Source: Candidatus Bathyarchaeota archaeon RBG_13_60_20
GTDB lineage: Archaea; Thermoproteota; Bathyarchaeia; TCS64
Length of the DNA stretch: 14,910 bases
Direction: 5' to 3'
NCBI GenBank assembly: GCA_001775965.1
Contig: MEZG01000017.1
Span: forward strand, 1 to 14,910
The notes beneath the pieces are model-generated. The model was not told the origin of the DNA. It did no database searches and saw only the letters and a list, made by a program, of their open reading frames with translations. A program made the translations under genes and the position numbers. Each line of letters opens with the position of its first letter. Position 1 is the stretch's first letter. Below are positions 13,408-14,910 of the stretch, in pieces.

Positions 13408-13758
13408 GTGGGCCAGGGCTACGCCTTCGACAGGGATGGGAGGTTTTACTCGCTCTTGGAGACCAAGAGGGGCGCCTACCGGGGCAACCACACGCACCCG
13501 TACAGGCAGTACACGCTCCTCGTCTCGGGCAGGGCCAGGTACGTCCTGCTGGAGGGAGGGGAGTACCGTGAGGTGCCCCTGAGAGTGGGCGAGGTGGCCA
13601 CCGTTGAGGCCGGCGTCCCCCACGTGATGGTGGTGGACGATGACATAACCACATTCGAATGGTGGGACGGGGACTTCGTGGCCGAGCTCTGCGGCGGAGA
13701 GTTCAAGGACCAAACGCGGGGGAAGGTAGGCCCCGAGCACTACCAGACATCCACGTGA
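13408..13758 (+). CDS. Small single-domain cupin protein
   Basis: 116 residues from GTG 13408. The cupin barrel is seen in GNHTHPYRQYTLLVSGRARYVL (motif 1, with two His as metal ligands and the G-x-A/R turn) and VGEVATVEAGVPHVMVVDDD (motif 2, with P-H-V as the third His). WWDGDF and a tail with GPEHY follow. Function is unknown: small cupins may be isomerases, dioxygenases or sensors, and nothing here chooses. The frame extends upstream of the GTG with convincing protein sequence (LKLEDWGTFEGV from 13375), so the true start is probably earlier, perhaps CTG 13375; a TGA at 13360 blocks the GTG at 13351 in the same frame. It lies next to a PLP enzyme on the same strand but with 163 bases between. 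Confidence 0.75.
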   Translation: MGQGYAFDRDGRFYSLLETKRGAYRGNHTHPYRQYTLLVSGRARYVLLEGGEYREVPLRVGEVATVEAGVPHVMVVDDDITTFEWWDGDFVAELCGGEFKDQTRGKVGPEHYQTST

Positions 13759-13765
13759 ACCCAAC

Positions 13766-13774
13766 TTTTTTAAA
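13766..13774 (+). promoter_or_regulatory. TATA-like box of the PLP-enzyme gene
   Basis: TTTTTTAAA at 13766-13774, right after the cupin stop, is a plausible TATA box; its T-run could also end the cupin transcript. The predicted start is near 13797, leaving a leader of about 125 bases before the TTG at 13922. Confidence 0.4.
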
Positions 13775-13791
13775 CTACATGCATCCCACTG

Positions 13792-13802
13792 TGTGTTACA
13801 CA
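13792..13802. repeat. Perfect 11-base palindrome at the predicted transcription start
   Basis: TGTGT-T-ACACA at 13792-13802 is symmetric around a central T and falls exactly where transcription should start from the TATA box at 13766-13774. A repressor bound there would block initiation. Short palindromes occur by chance, so this is only suggestive. Confidence 0.35.
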
Positions 13803-13921
13803 TCGTGAGAGTGAACAAGATGAGGTATTGCTTTATTACGGCCTCAGAGATCCTCAGATGAGAGTACCGAACCCGGCTACACTGTAACCTTAGACGCTTT
13901 CTACCACGGGAGGCGAACGCC

Positions 13922-14905
13922 TTGAACGGCCTAGAGCCATGCAGCATCAGGTGGGGGGCCAGTCCCTTCGCACCCCCAACGCTACTGGACTTCAGGGCCG
14001 CCGCCGAGCGCATCCGGGGAGTCGCCGCTAGGACGCCCCTCGTGAAGCTTCACAGCTTCAACGGGGACAACGGGGTGTACCTAAAGCCCGAGAACCTCCA
14101 ACCCGTGAACAGCTTCAAGGTGAGAGGGGTTCTCAACTGGGCCAGGACGCTCAGCCCCGAGAGGAGGGTGGAGGGCCTCTACACCATCAGTAGCGGCAAC
14201 ACGGCCCAGGCCCTGGGGTACGTCGCCAACCTCTACGGCGTCAAGGCGAGGAGCTACCTGTCCGAGAGGACGCCCCGAGGAAAGGTGGAGGCCATCAGGG
14301 GCTACGGCGTCGAGATAGAGTTCCTCTCGGAAGCCGAGTACTTCGGTTTTGAGCCCGACCTGGGTGGGCCGGGATGCTACTTCCACCCCTTCGCTGAGCC
14401 CCTCATGGTGGCGGGCAACGGCACCATCGGCCTGGAGATATTCGAGGACCTGCCGCAGGTGGAGACCGTGTTTTGCCCCGTAGGGGGAGGGGGCCTCATC
14501 AACGGGGTGGGCCGGGCCTTGAAGGCCCTGAAGCCGGGGGTGAGAGTTGTGGGCGTCCAGCCTGAGAACTTCCCGGCCGTCGAGACGTGCAGGAGGCTGG
14601 GGAGGCCGGTCAGGGTGGAGATGAAGCCGACATTGGGGGACGGCGTGGCGGCCCCCGTGACGGACGTAATGCTGCCCCTGCTCATGGAGGTCATGGACGG
14701 CATGGTCCTGGTCTCGGAGGACGAGATAAGGGCCGCCGTCAGGCGCCTGGCCTTGCACAACAAGCTGGTCGTGGAGGGCGCTGGGGCGCTGAGCCTCGCC
14801 GCGGCGCTCAAGACGCCTCCGAGTGAAAGAGGCGCGACCGTCTGCGTCCTGTCCGGGGGGAGCATCGACGCCGATAAGCTGGCCGATATAATCATGGGGC
14901 CGTGA
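13922..14905 (+). CDS. Threonine/serine dehydratase-like PLP enzyme (fold type II)
   Basis: 327 residues. The fold type II PLP family is shown by NSFKVRG (Lys of the Schiff base), SSGNTAQALGYVA (binds the substrate carboxylate), PVGGGGLINGVGRAL (phosphate-binding glycine loop), VVEGAGALSLAA, and LSGGSID near the C-terminus, where the Ser contacts the pyridine nitrogen. Length and motifs fit catabolic threonine dehydratase or serine racemase; there is no C-terminal ACT regulatory domain as in biosynthetic IlvA. Likely reaction: threonine to 2-oxobutanoate (or serine to pyruvate) and ammonia. Start TTG at 13922 is fixed by GGGAGG eight bases before; TGA at 14903-14905. Strongly GC-rich. It may feed isoleucine synthesis, but no ilv gene is seen nearby. 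Substrate is not resolvable by eye. Confidence 0.85.
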   Translation: MNGLEPCSIRWGASPFAPPTLLDFRAAAERIRGVAARTPLVKLHSFNGDNGVYLKPENLQPVNSFKVRGVLNWARTLSPERRVEGLYTISSGNTAQALGYVANLYGVKARSYLSERTPRGKVEAIRGYGVEIEFLSEAEYFGFEPDLGGPGCYFHPFAEPLMVAGNGTIGLEIFEDLPQVETVFCPVGGGGLINGVGRALKALKPGVRVVGVQPENFPAVETCRRLGRPVRVEMKPTLGDGVAAPVTDVMLPLLMEVMDGMVLVSEDEIRAAVRRLALHNKLVVEGAGALSLAAALKTPPSERGATVCVLSGGSIDADKLADIIMGP

Positions 14906-14910
14906 CCGGC

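Noticed and set aside
13336..14013. 225-residue minus-strand open frame across the cupin gene and the PLP-enzyme start
   Set aside because: Shadow frame: the plus strand carries cupin motifs and the GGGAGG-TTG start, whereas the minus product shows no domain.
14081..14758. 225-residue minus-strand open frame inside the PLP-enzyme gene
   Set aside because: His/Gln/Gly-rich antisense product typical of GC-rich genes; the plus strand has all PLP motifs.

Overview
The window looks archaeal. The left edge holds the start of a class V-type fructose-1,6-bisphosphate aldolase/phosphatase, an enzyme typical of archaea. There is an XRE-HTH/CBS protein of a kind common in archaea. Several genes have a TATA-like box (in one case with a BRE-like element) about 25-30 bases before the start codon, as in leaderless archaeal genes. 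GTG and TTG starts are frequent. A TACK-type lineage such as Bathyarchaeia would fit, but no 16S or other lineage marker is present, so this is a guess.

Layout. (1) 1-135, minus: truncated FBP aldolase/phosphatase with its promoter. (2) 403-7118, minus: an uninterrupted eight-gene operon encoding the whole shikimate pathway plus chorismate mutase. Transcription order is DAHP synthase, AroB, AroD, AroE, AroK, AroA, AroC, chorismate mutase, which is exactly the order of the reactions. Most junctions overlap by 4 or 8 bases. (3) 7309-10339, minus: a compact four-gene operon of membrane proteins of unknown function, closed by a hairpin/T-run terminator. It alternates a bitopic protein with an alpha/beta ectodomain (A1, A2) and a six-to-seven-helix protein (B1, B2). 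A1/A2 and B1/B2 each look like distant paralogues, so the operon reads as a duplicated A-B unit. A1 resembles what I remember as the DUF6754 family. (4) 10340-10637: divergent promoter region with a long inverted repeat. (5) 10638-11927, plus: two decayed genes fused end to end, a frameshifted A1-type (DUF6754-like) gene and then an imidazolonepropionase-like amidohydrolase that has lost its N-terminal metal site. (6) 11971-13195, minus: membrane-anchored cyclophilin and the HTH-CBS protein. (7) 13408-14905, plus: a small cupin and a threonine/serine dehydratase-like PLP enzyme with a regulatory-looking leader.

Base composition changes along the window. The first ~110 bases and everything after ~10.7 kb are strongly GC-rich, whereas the shikimate operon is intermediate and the membrane operon is AT-richer. 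With a bacterial-type shikimate kinase inside the low-GC segment and a GC-rich remnant of an A1-like gene just outside it, one reading is that the 0.14-10.7 kb segment was acquired or replaced.

How the genes work together: the aro operon converts PEP and erythrose-4-phosphate to prephenate; the FBP aldolase/phosphatase feeds sugar phosphates by gluconeogenesis. The membrane operon probably forms one heteromeric complex with domains outside the membrane. The most novel material is this A-B-A-B operon and the decaying relative facing it.
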